NCBI GenBank assembly: GCA_009839745.1
Contig: VXPE01000041.1
Coordinates: forward strand, 27,677 to 91,676
Direction: 5' to 3'
DNA: 64,000 nucleotides
Origin: Candidatus Poribacteria bacterium
Lineage (GTDB): Bacteria; Poribacteria; WGA-4E; WGA-3G
The notes beneath the pieces are model-generated. The model worked only from the letters and a program-made list of their open reading frames with translations, ran no database searches and had not been told where the DNA came from. A program made the translations under genes and the position numbers. Shown one piece after another: positions 8,283 to 17,070 of this stretch; position 1 is the stretch's first letter; every line of letters begins with the position of its first letter.

Positions 8283-8518
8283 GACCGCAAGCCTGCAACA
8301 GCGGCGCAGGCGGATTTGAGAAAAGCATGTGAAAGAGAAGCCCCACGTTGTTTCTCCGCAAGGTAAAATTAAAAATCCGCAAGGTAAAATTAAAACTATC
8401 GAACCACAAGCCTGCAACAGCGGCGCAGGCGGATTTGAGAAAGGCACGTGAAAGATAAGACTCACGTTGTTTCTCCGCAAGGTAAAATTAAAAATCCGCA
8501 AGGTAAGATTAAAAAGAG
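8283..8518 (+). repeat. Two tandem copies of the leader repeat (119-base period)
   Basis: The unit contains a hairpin AGCCTGC-AACAGCGGC-GCAGGC (first at about 8290, again at about 8409), then GGATTTGAGAAA, CACGTTGTTTCTCCGCAAGG, and two A-rich tails of the form CCGCAAGGTAAAATTAAAA in tandem. The second copy repeats the whole unit with few changes and ends right at the RBS of the next gene. The same unit recurs upstream of many other genes in the window. Confidence 0.85.
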
Positions 8519-8527
8519 GTGTTTATT

Positions 8528-9223
8528 ATGTTTTTGGGTTTCTTTGATCCACTCTATTTCGTATTCCTCGCACCGGGACTGGCACTGTCCCTCTACGCCA
8601 CGTTTCGCACAAAATCGACATTCTCAAAATATTCACAAGTCGGATCGCGTAAGGGATTGACAGGCGCGCAAGCCGCCGATCTGATGCTGAAACGGCACGG
8701 TGTTAGCGGCGTCCGAATCGAACGCTCAAGTGGATGGTTAAGTGACCACTATGATCCGGGCGAGAAAGCACTCAGGTTATCCGATGACGTCTATTCAAGT
8801 CAATCGCTTTCCGCAATAGGGGTTGCCTGCCATGAAGCCGGACATGCGATGCAGGATGCACACGGCTATGCAATGCTGAACCTACGGACCGCCCTCGTCC
8901 CAGCGACGAACTTTAGTTCGATGGCCTCTTATATTCTGATAATGGTCGGTTTCTTTATTCAACCCTTCCTGCTGTTCGGTGTTGGATTTTTTGCAGTAGG
9001 AGTCGTCTTTTCGTTAATAACACTTCCCGTTGAATGGGATGCCAGTAAGCGAGCCAAAGTCGCAATGGCAGAAGCAGGCATGCTCACGCAAGAAGAGAAC
9101 CAGCACGCCAGTAAAGTGCTCAACGCGGCATTTTTGACGTATCTCGCAGCGGCAGTGACGAGTCTCCTTACACTGCTCTACTACCTATTCCGATTGGGAC
9201 TGTTGGGTGGCAGTGACGAATAA
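8528..9223 (+). CDS. Membrane zinc metallopeptidase, YugP family
   Basis: 231 residues of the Zn_peptidase_2 family (PF04298). An N-terminal membrane segment (about 5-25) precedes the active site CHEAGHAMQ (HExxH at 102-106), and two or three hydrophobic segments follow in the C-terminal half. The enzyme would degrade membrane or secreted proteins, with its substrate unknown. A GTG nine bases upstream is possible, but AGAGGTG sits six bases before the ATG at 8528, which decides the start. Its 5' leader is the second tandem copy of the dispersed leader repeat. Confidence 0.88.
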   Translation: MFLGFFDPLYFVFLAPGLALSLYATFRTKSTFSKYSQVGSRKGLTGAQAADLMLKRHGVSGVRIERSSGWLSDHYDPGEKALRLSDDVYSSQSLSAIGVACHEAGHAMQDAHGYAMLNLRTALVPATNFSSMASYILIMVGFFIQPFLLFGVGFFAVGVVFSLITLPVEWDASKRAKVAMAEAGMLTQEENQHASKVLNAAFLTYLAAAVTSLLTLLYYLFRLGLLGGSDE

Positions 9224-9280
9224 TTATATTGATGGCGCAGCGTGAAGCCGCGCCTATTGATGTTACCGTGAATTATCACT

Positions 9281-9709
9281 TTAAGACTTACTATCAATGT
9301 CCACACCGGGCCACTGGTCGTCCTGCTCGGTAATATCGACGACGATACCATCCGGGTCTTCTATTTTGAAGGCTTCTGAAGGCAATTCGTCCGAATTTGG
9401 GTCGTAAGGTTTGTCACCCCCTAATCCTTCCCATGTGATTGTGAAACCGAGGTCCTCACACCGCTGCGCCGCTTCTCGCAGGTTCGGAACACGAACCCCG
9501 ATGTGGAGGTAGTCTAACATCCCGCCGACATGTTTTGGACGATCCGGACCGCTGTGTTGAAACACGCGGAAGTTGTGATAACCGTCCGTAAGATCATAAC
9601 ATCCATTCATCGTTGAGAAGACCCGCAATCCGAGCGCATCGCGCCAGAAGCGAATGCTTTTTTCCAAATCGGTCGTGCGAACGCCGATGTGTACAAGTGT
9701 CGTTGACAT
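9281..9709 (-). CDS. VOC-family glyoxalase/dioxygenase-like protein
   Basis: 142 residues with the beta-alpha-beta-beta-beta pattern of the vicinal oxygen chelate fold. It starts VHIGVRTTDLEKSIRFWRDA, with H7 as a likely metal ligand. The second half has LHIGVRVPNLREAAQRCEDL and DPDGIVVDITEQ, with the terminal Glu ligand in ITEQ. The substrate is unknown. It lies 46 bases downstream of a phytanoyl-CoA dioxygenase-like gene on the same strand, so the two may be cotranscribed. Confidence 0.85.
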   Translation of the reverse strand: MSTTLVHIGVRTTDLEKSIRFWRDALGLRVFSTMNGCYDLTDGYHNFRVFQHSGPDRPKHVGGMLDYLHIGVRVPNLREAAQRCEDLGFTITWEGLGGDKPYDPNSDELPSEAFKIEDPDGIVVDITEQDDQWPGVDIDSKS

Positions 9710-9755
9710 AAAAGATTTCCTTTTCTGTTACGGCATAGGGAGTATGCCTACTACT

Positions 9756-10547
9756 TTAAATCCAGACAGTCGGTTCCCGGTTTTCTGCTCGGTGTTCATA
9801 GAGCAATTTGACATCGTCCGGTAACTTATCGAACGTTTCGCCCGGAATCGTGGCGGTATTCGCACCAAAGAGTTCTAAATTCAGCCACCACGGCGCGTAT
9901 CTGACGACGACTGCAGTCCGCTTCCCAGCACTCGGATTTTCTGCATTGGAATGCCAAATCCGGCTGTCCATGATGAGCACACTGCCGGCGCTGCCAACGG
10001 CTTGCATCTCCCCGTCAAGTGGATTCCGGTCACCGATGTTGTCTTCTTTGCCTCTGGGGTTCCGGAGGTCCACATGCGTTTTGGGAACAATCCAGGTCCC
10101 GCCGTTTTCCGTTGTGAACTCGGAAAGCATCCAGAGGGTAGTGATACCGATGACAGCACTCGGAAACGGTTGCGGAATGTGCCACTTCTGGTTCAGATCA
10201 TACGGAAAATCGGAGTGGTATGCACGCACCAATTCGTAATGTGGGGGACGGATCTTATACTCAGTCTGCGAAATACGCACTTGCGGTCCGAGGAGCTGTT
10301 GGATAGTGGTGAGGAGCCGTTCGTTCGCAAGGTGTGCGGCGAACTTCGGCATGAAACTGATGACATTGCGTCCCCAGACACCATGTTCTTTTCTAAATTC
10401 ATTATAGTCCGATTCAGAGGTTTCGACCTCTTCACGGACCTCACCAACCACATCGGGGGGTATAACGTTCTCTAAGACGCACCAGCCCTCTTCTCGCAGT
10501 TGTGTAACGTGGGGTTCAATTGTTGCTAATAGATTATCGGTTTCCAT
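9756..10547 (-). CDS. Phytanoyl-CoA dioxygenase (PhyH) family protein
   Basis: 263 residues, Fe(II)/2-oxoglutarate oxygenase of the PhyH family. The facial triad appears as YHSDFPYD (HxD) and the distal His in SRIWHSNAENPSAGKRTAV, whose Arg would bind 2-oxoglutarate. GTWIVPKTHVD is the usual loop before the second metal site. The substrate cannot be told, since this family is expanded in poribacteria-like genomes and mostly uncharacterised. The start METDNLL is chosen because AAAGGAGGT lies 5 bases upstream. The longer frame to 10592 has no such RBS. Confidence 0.87.
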   Translation of the reverse strand: METDNLLATIEPHVTQLREEGWCVLENVIPPDVVGEVREEVETSESDYNEFRKEHGVWGRNVISFMPKFAAHLANERLLTTIQQLLGPQVRISQTEYKIRPPHYELVRAYHSDFPYDLNQKWHIPQPFPSAVIGITTLWMLSEFTTENGGTWIVPKTHVDLRNPRGKEDNIGDRNPLDGEMQAVGSAGSVLIMDSRIWHSNAENPSAGKRTAVVVRYAPWWLNLELFGANTATIPGETFDKLPDDVKLLYEHRAENREPTVWI

Positions 10548-10672
10548 TGATACCTCCTTTTTGGCGCGGCGACACCGATGTGCCGCTTGCAAAAACGCCG
10601 CGAATTCTCTAACAGCGTCGCGACTTAACCGAAAACCTGCTTGTAATGGAAAGCAGTCCAGTAGCCCATAAA

Positions 10673-11089
10673 TTAAAAGCCTGTTTCTCGCTCGCGGTTG
10701 TAACCGACTGCTGTCTTGATAAGCGGTGCGAGCCGCATCACTTTACCAAGAGAGCCGATGACACCGATCTCGCGTGTTGTTATCGCTCCCATAACGTTGA
10801 GTTCGCCTGTCCAAAATTTGTAGGCGGTGTCACCTGTCATAGTGAGTTCAACGTCTGGAGCAGTGTCGGCACAGGTGCCGCGGGCAAGGGTATATTCGCC
10901 ATTTGCTGCCGTTAGGATCATCTTGCAATCGGGCATGCTGTAGTTGAATTGGACGTTCACCGTCAACGACTTCAGTGCCTCTTGCGCTTCCGGTAGCGTG
11001 GCAATTTCTTCAAACAGTTCACTGATGTAACTATAGAGTTGATCGGGTGTTTCAAATATAGCCATAGTTTGCGGTATAGCATACTCCAT
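10673..11089 (-). CDS. SCP2-like sterol-carrier domain protein
   Basis: About 138 residues. The pattern is an amphipathic N-terminal helix (FETPDQLYSYISELFEEI), a beta-sheet with CKMILTAANGEYTLARG, and PDVELTMTGDTAYKFWTGEL followed by MGAITTREIGVIGSLGKVMRLAPLI. This is the SCP2 lipid-binding fold and its typical size as a stand-alone protein. It probably carries a hydrophobic ligand in the cytoplasm. The frame is open further upstream to 11284, but that part is Arg-rich and overlaps the divergent ogt-like gene, so the ATG at 11089 is preferred. No strong RBS is seen, and an ATG at 11065 is also possible. Confidence 0.7.
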   Translation of the reverse strand: MEYAIPQTMAIFETPDQLYSYISELFEEIATLPEAQEALKSLTVNVQFNYSMPDCKMILTAANGEYTLARGTCADTAPDVELTMTGDTAYKFWTGELNVMGAITTREIGVIGSLGKVMRLAPLIKTAVGYNRERETGF

Positions 11090-11113
11090 AATAAATGGGA
11101 AGTCAAATAAAAA

Positions 11114-11701
11114 ATGAGAATAAATCCATTCAAACTGTTTCGTGAGGAAATCTCTAAGGAGATACCTTTTGATGCGCAAGCTTACAAAGATGCGCGAAAT
11201 TACTTCATCTCTCGGACTATCGCCTATGCGTCTCCGATGGGGTGTATGGGCATAGTCGCGGCGGATACGAGGAGTCTTTCGCATGTTTTCTTTACCGATG
11301 ATTTTCCCTTCGGTGAATCATCACCCATCCATAGTCAATATCCTGTACTCACTTATGCACAGGAGCTGCTCGACCAGTATTTCGCTGGTGAGCCACTCGA
11401 GTTTTCTGGGGTTCCGATCCGATTCAACTGGGGAACGGACTTTCAGAACCGGGTGTGGGAGACTATTCGTCAGATTCCTTATAGAGAAGTGCGGAGTTAC
11501 AAATGGATCGCAGAACAGGTAGGAAAACCGAAAGCAGTGCGTGCCATTGGAAACGCAGTCGGGGCGAATCCCGTATCAATTCTCATTCCGTGCCACCGTA
11601 TCGTTAGAAGTGATGGCACATTAGGGGGATACGGGGGCGGTCTGGAACGTAAACGTCGATTGTTAACACTTGAAGGTCATCCTATTGAGCAATTAAGGTG
11701 A
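11114..11701 (+). CDS. ogt: Methylated-DNA-protein-cysteine methyltransferase
   Basis: 195 residues. The C-terminal DNA-binding domain has VWETIRQIPYREVRSY (114-129), then RAIGNAVGANPVSILIPCHR with the acceptor Cys at 160, and GTLGGYGGGLERKRRLLTLE. The enzyme takes alkyl groups from O6-alkylguanine in a suicide reaction. It is divergent from the SCP2-like gene, with only a 24-base gap between the two start codons. The N-terminal third is longer than a minimal Ogt but lacks Ada's zinc site. Confidence 0.93.
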   Translation: MRINPFKLFREEISKEIPFDAQAYKDARNYFISRTIAYASPMGCMGIVAADTRSLSHVFFTDDFPFGESSPIHSQYPVLTYAQELLDQYFAGEPLEFSGVPIRFNWGTDFQNRVWETIRQIPYREVRSYKWIAEQVGKPKAVRAIGNAVGANPVSILIPCHRIVRSDGTLGGYGGGLERKRRLLTLEGHPIEQLR

Positions 11702-11737
11702 AGTTATTAAGAGGTTTTTGCTAACTCCAAGCCTATA

Positions 11738-11911
11738 GCCTGCAACAATACGCAGAATTCCCCCGGGGAAGCCCACACGGGCTTCATACCCGGGGAAGTC
11801 CATACGGACTTCATACCGTTGATTCTGATTCGCAAAAACACGCAGGCGGATTTGAGGAACGCACGTCCAAGTCCAAACGCGCGCTATTTCTCCGCAAGGA
11901 AAAATTAAAAT
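11738..11911 (+). repeat. Leader repeat copy with nested hairpins
   Basis: It starts TAGCCTGCAACAA like other copies, then is interrupted by nested hairpins (AAGCCC-ACAC-GGGCTT and AAGTCC-ATAC-GGACTT within a CCCGGGG frame). It resumes ACACGCAGGCGGATTTGAGG and ends TTTCTCCGCAAGGAAAAATT then AAAA, one base before the start codon of the next gene. It is the leader of the trans-sulfuration gene. Confidence 0.8.
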
Positions 11912-13117
11912 ATGACATCGCAAAAAAGTTTAGGTAAAGCCACCCAAGCCATCCATGCAGGTGAAGCACGGACATCCTCCACGCAAAAAACAGGGATGCC
12001 TCTGTTACCGCCTATCTATCAAAACAGTACATTCCGTTTCGCAACCGCCGCTGAGTGCGCCGAGGCATTCCAAGATGAAGAGAGTGGTTATGTCTATACG
12101 CGCTGGGGGAATCCAACACAAGAGGTGTTAGAGCAGAAACTCGCCGTCCTCGAAGCCGGTGAAGCCGCACTCGCTACCGCGTCAGGGATGGGAGCAGTCA
12201 GCACAGCACTCCTCACGGCTTTGGCGGAGGGTGGACATGTCGTCGCAATGGAGAACCTCTATTCCGCTACGTTCCAAATCCTCAATGAGGAGTTGCCGCG
12301 ATTCGGGATTGAGACTACGTTTGTTGATGCTACAGACCCTACGCAAATCGCGCACGCTATCCGAGCGGATACCAAGGTCCTTTATCTTGAAAGCCCAACA
12401 AATCCACTCCTAAAACTCGTTGATTTACAGGCAGCCGCCGAGATTGCAAAAGCACACGGTGTGATCTCAATGATTGACAATACATTCGCTACCCCGTGCG
12501 GTCAGCAGCCGATTACCTTTGGCATTGATGTCGTCGTTCACAGCATGACGAAGTACATGAGTGGTTCCGGGGCAGTTATTGCGGGCGCGATTATTGGACA
12601 AAAGGAATTCATCGTGCGTGCCAAGGAGGGGGCACTCCGCAACTTTGGAGCAGTTATTAGTCCGTTCAACGCATGGTTAACACTTCACGGGCTCACGACT
12701 CTACCGTTACGGTTTGCACGGCACAGTGAGAACGCCACACGTGTCGCAGCGTTTCTTGAGGCACATCCGGCAGCGGCATGGGTCCGCCATCCCAGTTTGC
12801 CGAATCACCCGCAACATGAACTCGCCAAACGCCAGATGGATGCGTTTGGTGGTATGATAACGTTGGAATTGAAAGGTGGACGCGCCGCGGGTGAACACCT
12901 CGTCGATCATCTCCAGCTCTGTTCGCTGGCAGTCAGTTTGGGCGACGTGCGCACCCTCATCTGTCATCCTGCATCAACGACGCATTCACATGTTCCCGCA
13001 GAGATCCGTCGGCAGACCGGCATCACGGATGGGTTAGTCAGAATCTCCATCGGTCTGGAAGATACCGAAGATATTATCGCCGATCTCGGACAGGCGTTAG
13101 AGACCTGTGCTCCTTAA
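11912..13117 (+). CDS. PLP-dependent trans-sulfuration enzyme (MetZ/MGL type)
   Basis: 401 residues, Cys/Met metabolism PLP-enzyme family. It contains TRWGNPTQ (63-70), SGMGA (91-95), DNTFATP (189-195), the PLP lysine in VVVHSMTKYMSGSG (K214) and HPASTTHSHVP near residue 355. The family members make homocysteine or cystathionine from activated homoserine, or split methionine. The HPASTTHS segment fits O-succinylhomoserine sulfhydrylase or methionine gamma-lyase equally, so I give no symbol. The leader is a copy of the dispersed repeat, and no other SD than its AAGGA is seen. Confidence 0.88.
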   Translation: MTSQKSLGKATQAIHAGEARTSSTQKTGMPLLPPIYQNSTFRFATAAECAEAFQDEESGYVYTRWGNPTQEVLEQKLAVLEAGEAALATASGMGAVSTALLTALAEGGHVVAMENLYSATFQILNEELPRFGIETTFVDATDPTQIAHAIRADTKVLYLESPTNPLLKLVDLQAAAEIAKAHGVISMIDNTFATPCGQQPITFGIDVVVHSMTKYMSGSGAVIAGAIIGQKEFIVRAKEGALRNFGAVISPFNAWLTLHGLTTLPLRFARHSENATRVAAFLEAHPAAAWVRHPSLPNHPQHELAKRQMDAFGGMITLELKGGRAAGEHLVDHLQLCSLAVSLGDVRTLICHPASTTHSHVPAEIRRQTGITDGLVRISIGLEDTEDIIADLGQALETCAP

Positions 13118-14335
13118 ATTTTGGATGTAATTCTCATTGATATTATTCGACGGATGGGTCGCCTCTTTGTGCGGTTCCGGGAATTCTGTGATCAACTTCT
13201 GGTATGCGTCTACTGCTGAATCCGCATCGCCACCGTCTTCATGGATTTTGCCTACCCAGTACTGTGCCTGCCGCCGGTTATCGTAATCGTAAGTGCTGTT
13301 GTCTGCGACCTTCTGATACGCGTCAATGGCACTCGCCATGTCGTTGTTGGCATAGGCAATTTGCCCGATATAAATCTGTGAGTTGGCGGCATTCTCATTG
13401 CGCGGGTACAAGTCAATGGCTTCCTCAAGTCGAGCGATGGCTTCGTCATATTTGCCAAGCCGCTCATACGCCCACCCCATATAAAAGTACGCATCCTGAC
13501 CCACTTTGGCATCTGGATAGAGATCTATGACTCTCTGGTAGCCGTCAATCGCCTCCTGATATTTCCCTTCCGCAAGGTAAGTTTGGGGAATGCCGAAACT
13601 CGCGAGCGGTGAAAGGTCGGGATCTCCGGAATCAACAACGTTTGTAAATTCCACGCGCGCGCTTTCATAATCCTGTTTCTTGATGTAAATTTCGCCGGTG
13701 ACGTATAGAATCTGGTAGAGCAGCGGACTGTCACTGAACGGCTCTCTGAGCGCATCAAACTGAGCAAGTGCGAGGTTCAATTCACCCTTTCCATAATAAC
13801 ACATCGCTTTATTAAACTCCGCCTGATCCGAGAGTTCACTGCCCGGGTATATCGCAGTTAATTGGTTATAAAGCGCGAGTGCCCGGTCATAGTAAGCATC
13901 TACGGATTCAAGCGTCCCTGTCTTTTTTAACTGCTCCGCGATCTGATAAGAGGCGAAAGCGATGGCATACATCGAATCGTCTGCCCACTCACTATCTGGA
14001 TAATTGTTGATAAGCCGACGAAAGAGTGCGAAAGCCTCTTCATCGGTGCGTGGAATCCGTGAAGCGAGTTGGTAGATAGCATCGTCTGCCCATAGACTGT
14101 CAGGATATTTGTCGAACACTTCGCGATATGCGGCTCGAACTTTGCGTAAACGGCTTTTGTCGGGTTCGTCAAGTGTGATTGGCGGATTGTCGAGTGCTTG
14201 TGCTGCTGTCCATGCTTTGTCGGCGTTGTCGTAGTAGTTTTCGTAACTCGTGTCGGTCCCCGTGATACGTCCGAGCCAAAACCCGAGGATGAGCGCGAGC
14301 ACAACGCAAATTTCTGCAATTATGAATTTCTTCAT
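13097..14335 (-). CDS. Membrane-anchored TPR-repeat protein
   Basis: 412 residues. An N-terminal uncleaved-looking signal anchor (IIAEICVVLALILGFWLG) is followed by about ten tetratricopeptide-type repeats of 34-37 residues, such as YPDSEWADDSMYAIAFASYQ and YQEAIDGYQRVIDLYPDAKV. The layout resembles BamD/YbgF-type envelope scaffold proteins, but without a lipobox. It likely acts as a periplasmic assembly scaffold. The start MKKFII is chosen because AAGGAG lies 7 bases before it. Its 3' end overlaps the end of the convergent PLP enzyme gene by 21 bases. Confidence 0.78.
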   Translation of the reverse strand: MKKFIIAEICVVLALILGFWLGRITGTDTSYENYYDNADKAWTAAQALDNPPITLDEPDKSRLRKVRAAYREVFDKYPDSLWADDAIYQLASRIPRTDEEAFALFRRLINNYPDSEWADDSMYAIAFASYQIAEQLKKTGTLESVDAYYDRALALYNQLTAIYPGSELSDQAEFNKAMCYYGKGELNLALAQFDALREPFSDSPLLYQILYVTGEIYIKKQDYESARVEFTNVVDSGDPDLSPLASFGIPQTYLAEGKYQEAIDGYQRVIDLYPDAKVGQDAYFYMGWAYERLGKYDEAIARLEEAIDLYPRNENAANSQIYIGQIAYANNDMASAIDAYQKVADNSTYDYDNRRQAQYWVGKIHEDGGDADSAVDAYQKLITEFPEPHKEATHPSNNINENYIQNLRSTGL

Positions 14336-14368
14336 CTTTTTTCTCCTTGGCAAGTATTGGTTCAAACT

Positions 14369-14397
14369 ATACTAACAAGGTTGCTGAAATATGTCAA
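14369..14397 (-). promoter_or_regulatory. Sigma70-type promoter of the TPR gene
   Basis: On the minus strand TTGACA (14392-14397), a 17-base spacer and TAGTAT (14369-14374) lie about 35 bases before the TPR start. Confidence 0.7.
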
Positions 14398-14575
14398 GTG
14401 TAGTTTATAGTAGAAATCCTGGCGTATGCACTTAACTTTAGCAAATTCTGTGCCGATCTGACGGCATCAACTGGTGCGACACTTAGCCAAATATTGAAGG
14501 TGTACTGCACCAAATAGTGCATACCTTGTGTTCAATTGCACGGAATGGGGCAGATTGACAAAGCCTTTAATTTGC

Positions 14576-14604
14576 TTGACAACATAAGGACAGTTTGATA
14601 GAAT
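14576..14604 (+). promoter_or_regulatory. Sigma70-type promoter of the aap operon
   Basis: TTGACA (14576-14581), a 17-base spacer and TAGAAT (14599-14604) precede aapJ by about 150 bases, giving a long 5' leader. The remaining parts of the 421-base gap 14336-14756 hold the divergent TPR promoter and small hairpins, nothing more that I can name. Confidence 0.75.
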
Positions 14605-14715
14605 GTATGAAAGTATGACAATCGCTTTTCTGTTTGAAGAGAAGCATAAAAGAGATTTTAGTGAAATTGTGAGCAAATATAAAAAACGTTAATCAATCAA
14701 GGTATGTTGTTAAAC

Positions 14716-14734
14716 GATCCCTATAGTCGGGATC
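14716..14734 (+). promoter_or_regulatory. Hairpin in the aap leader
   Basis: GATCCC-TATAGTC-GGGATC, a perfect 6-bp stem, sits in the untranslated leader 9 bases before the AGAGAGG ribosome site. It could tune translation, but no effector-binding motif is seen. Confidence 0.5.
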
Positions 14735-14756
14735 ATATTGAAAAGAGAGGATTTCT

Positions 14757-15779
14757 GTGCGTAAATTATTGTTTCGTGTTTCCGCATTCGTTTTAGCGAT
14801 AGCATTGGTAGTCCCATTACTCGCCGAAGGTGAGGAGAGTATTCTGGATAAAGTTAAAAACAGAGGCAGACTGATATGTGGTGTGAATAAGGAATTGCCC
14901 GGTTTCGGTTTCCTCGGTCAAACTGGTGAATGGAAGGGGTTTGACGTAGATTACGGTCGGGCGATCGCTGCTGCCGTTCTGGGGGACCCGAATAAGGTTG
15001 AGTTCCGTCCCTTAAAGGCTGCTGAGCGTTTCCCCGCTCTCCAGACGGGCGAAATAGATGTGCTTATCCGCAACACCACTTGGACCCTGACTCGCGACAC
15101 TGATCTCGGTGCTGACTTCTGCCCACCGACCTTTTACGACGGCCAGGGTTTCATGCTCCGCAAGGAGCTGGGGATAACATCACTCGAGGAGCTGGCGGGA
15201 GCAACTGTCGGTGTCACTGCTGGCAGTACCACCGAGTTAAACCTCGCCGATACGACACGCGCCTTAGGAATTGAAGTTGAACCTGTTGTCTTTGAGGAGA
15301 CTGAAACGCTTTACCAAAGTTACGATCAGGGGCGTTGTGATGTAGTGACAAGCGACAAATCCCAATTAATCTCCCGTCGTCAATCCTTAAAAAACCCAGA
15401 TGACCATATTATTCTTGATGTAACCATTTCAAAAGAGCCTTTGGGACCCGTCACCGTCCATGGTGATAACAAATGGAATGATGTCGTGAGTTGGGTCGTT
15501 TATGCCACGTTCGCCGCCGAGGAACACGGTATTACGCAAGCCAACGTCAGCACCTTTAAAACAGAGAATCCCGAAATCAAACGGTTCTTGGGTTTAGATG
15601 GAAGTGGTGGTATGGGTGAAAAACTCGGGCTGTCAAAAGATTGGGCACGCCAAGCCATCGCTGCTGTTGGCAACTATGGCGAGATTTTTGACCGTAATCT
15701 GACACCGTTGGGTCTACCGCGTGGGGTTAATAAACCGTGGATGCAAGGCGGTTTACTCTATGCGATGCCGTTCCGTTAA
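14757..15779 (+). CDS. aapJ: General L-amino acid ABC transporter, binding protein
   Basis: 340 residues, normal for AapJ. A signal peptide (about 1-23) precedes the mature start GEESILDKVKNRGRLICGVN, typical of this family, and then GFDVDYGRAIAAAVLG. It is a periplasmic solute-binding protein for the AapJQMP polar amino-acid importer. The start is a GTG with AGAGAGG about 7 bases upstream. The start overlaps no other gene, and the operon promoter is about 150 bases away. The next gene begins 3 bases after its stop. Confidence 0.9.
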   Translation: MRKLLFRVSAFVLAIALVVPLLAEGEESILDKVKNRGRLICGVNKELPGFGFLGQTGEWKGFDVDYGRAIAAAVLGDPNKVEFRPLKAAERFPALQTGEIDVLIRNTTWTLTRDTDLGADFCPPTFYDGQGFMLRKELGITSLEELAGATVGVTAGSTTELNLADTTRALGIEVEPVVFEETETLYQSYDQGRCDVVTSDKSQLISRRQSLKNPDDHIILDVTISKEPLGPVTVHGDNKWNDVVSWVVYATFAAEEHGITQANVSTFKTENPEIKRFLGLDGSGGMGEKLGLSKDWARQAIAAVGNYGEIFDRNLTPLGLPRGVNKPWMQGGLLYAMPFR

Positions 15780-15781
15780 AG

Positions 15782-16966
15782 ATGGAAAATAATTTACCTA
15801 AAGGTGTATCGGGAAAAATCCCCTTCTGGCGAGATATCCGAGTTTTACGGGTCCTATTTCAAGTTATTTTTTTGCTCGGTGTGATCCTGTTGTTAGTCAT
15901 TCTTTACACGAACATGCTAAAGGGGCTCCGTGGGCTTGGGTTAACACTGAATCTCGATTTTCTTCAGGACGAAGCCGGGTTTGACATTTCGGAGGGTATT
16001 CCGTATGAACCTTCGGATGTGTATCTCAAAGCGTTCTGGGTTGGGATCCTGAATACCCTTAAAGTTAGCATCATCGGGATCGTCTGTGCGACACTGCTGG
16101 GACTCCTTTTCGGCATCGCTCGACTGTCGAGTAACTGGTTAATCCGAACGATAGCGACCGCTTATGTCGAATGCTTCCGGAACGTTCCGCTCCTACTTCA
16201 GATTCTGTTTTGGTACACTGCCGTAGTGGGTCAACTCCCCAGAGTTAGGGAGAGTATAGCACTATTCGGAGGCGTGTTCATTAACAACCGAGGGATATAC
16301 CTACCATCGCCTGAGCCTACCTCAGGTCTGAGAATTTGGCTCGGTTTTCTTGCCGCGGGTCTACTCTTGGCAGTGGTTCTCTATGTTGTGCGATGGCGGA
16401 AACTCCAACAGTTGGACCGCCCCGGTTTTCGCGCCAAGTGGGCACTGCCCGCCTTCCTTATCGTGGCACTTTGCGGATGGTTTCTCACACCGAGTAGACC
16501 GTTTACGTTGGATTTACCGGTGTTACAAGGTTTCAACTTCAGAGGGGGGATGCGCTTTTCACCAGAGTTTTCTGCCCTTTTAATTGCGCTTTCTGTGTAT
16601 ACAGGGGCTTTTATTGCCGAAATCGTGAGAAGCGGTATACAATCGGTCGTTAAGGGCCAACGGGAAGCAGCGAAAGCCATCGGTTTGAAGGAATCGCAGA
16701 CATTGCGGTTAATCGTCCTTCCCCAGTCTATTCCTATCATTGTGCCACCGCTGACAAGTCAGTACCTGAACCTCACGAAAAATTCAAGTTTGGCTGTCGC
16801 AATCGGTTTCCCCGATCTGGTTAGCGTCGGAAATACGATGATGACTCAAACGGGACAATCAATTCCCGTTTTTGCGATGATTATGGTGAGCTATCTGGTG
16901 ATGAGTTTGACGACATCAGCCGCCATGAATTGGTACAACCGTTGGATTACCCGAGTTGGTTTTTAA
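15782..16966 (+). CDS. aapQ: Amino acid ABC transporter permease AapQ
   Basis: 394 residues. The length (longer than 220-residue HisM-type permeases) and extra membrane segments fit AapQ. An N-terminal TM helix is followed by SDVYLKAFWVGILNTLKVSI, YVECFRNVPLLLQILFWY and a late TM set. The EAA loop that contacts the ATPase is GQREAAKAIGLKESQTLRLI. It forms the channel with AapM in the inner membrane. A GTG 45 bases upstream is in frame, but ATG 15782 gives the expected N-terminus. Its stop lies inside an inverted copy of the leader repeat. Confidence 0.9.
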   Translation: MENNLPKGVSGKIPFWRDIRVLRVLFQVIFLLGVILLLVILYTNMLKGLRGLGLTLNLDFLQDEAGFDISEGIPYEPSDVYLKAFWVGILNTLKVSIIGIVCATLLGLLFGIARLSSNWLIRTIATAYVECFRNVPLLLQILFWYTAVVGQLPRVRESIALFGGVFINNRGIYLPSPEPTSGLRIWLGFLAAGLLLAVVLYVVRWRKLQQLDRPGFRAKWALPAFLIVALCGWFLTPSRPFTLDLPVLQGFNFRGGMRFSPEFSALLIALSVYTGAFIAEIVRSGIQSVVKGQREAAKAIGLKESQTLRLIVLPQSIPIIVPPLTSQYLNLTKNSSLAVAIGFPDLVSVGNTMMTQTGQSIPVFAMIMVSYLVMSLTTSAAMNWYNRWITRVGF

Positions 16967-17050
16967 TTTTTCCTTGCGGTTCGGTCAGATAAGTTTCAAG
17001 TTTGACGTTCCTTTCCGTATATCCGTCCTCCATTACATTACGGACTACGG
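16964..17050 (-). repeat. Leader repeat copy, minus orientation
   Basis: Read on the minus strand it gives AGTCCGTAATGTAATGGAGG, then ACGGATATACGG, AAGGAACGTCAAAC, and ends CTGACCGAACCGCAAGGAAA then AATTAAAAA at the aapQ stop. It closely matches the leader of the ThuA gene at 61515-61612. Here it points at no start codon. Confidence 0.75.
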
Positions 17051-17070
17051 TTACGAAAATTAACTTAAGA

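Noticed and set aside
14467-14676. A 69-codon minus-strand frame in the aap leader region
   Set aside because: It overlaps the aap promoter and has no RBS or recognisable features.
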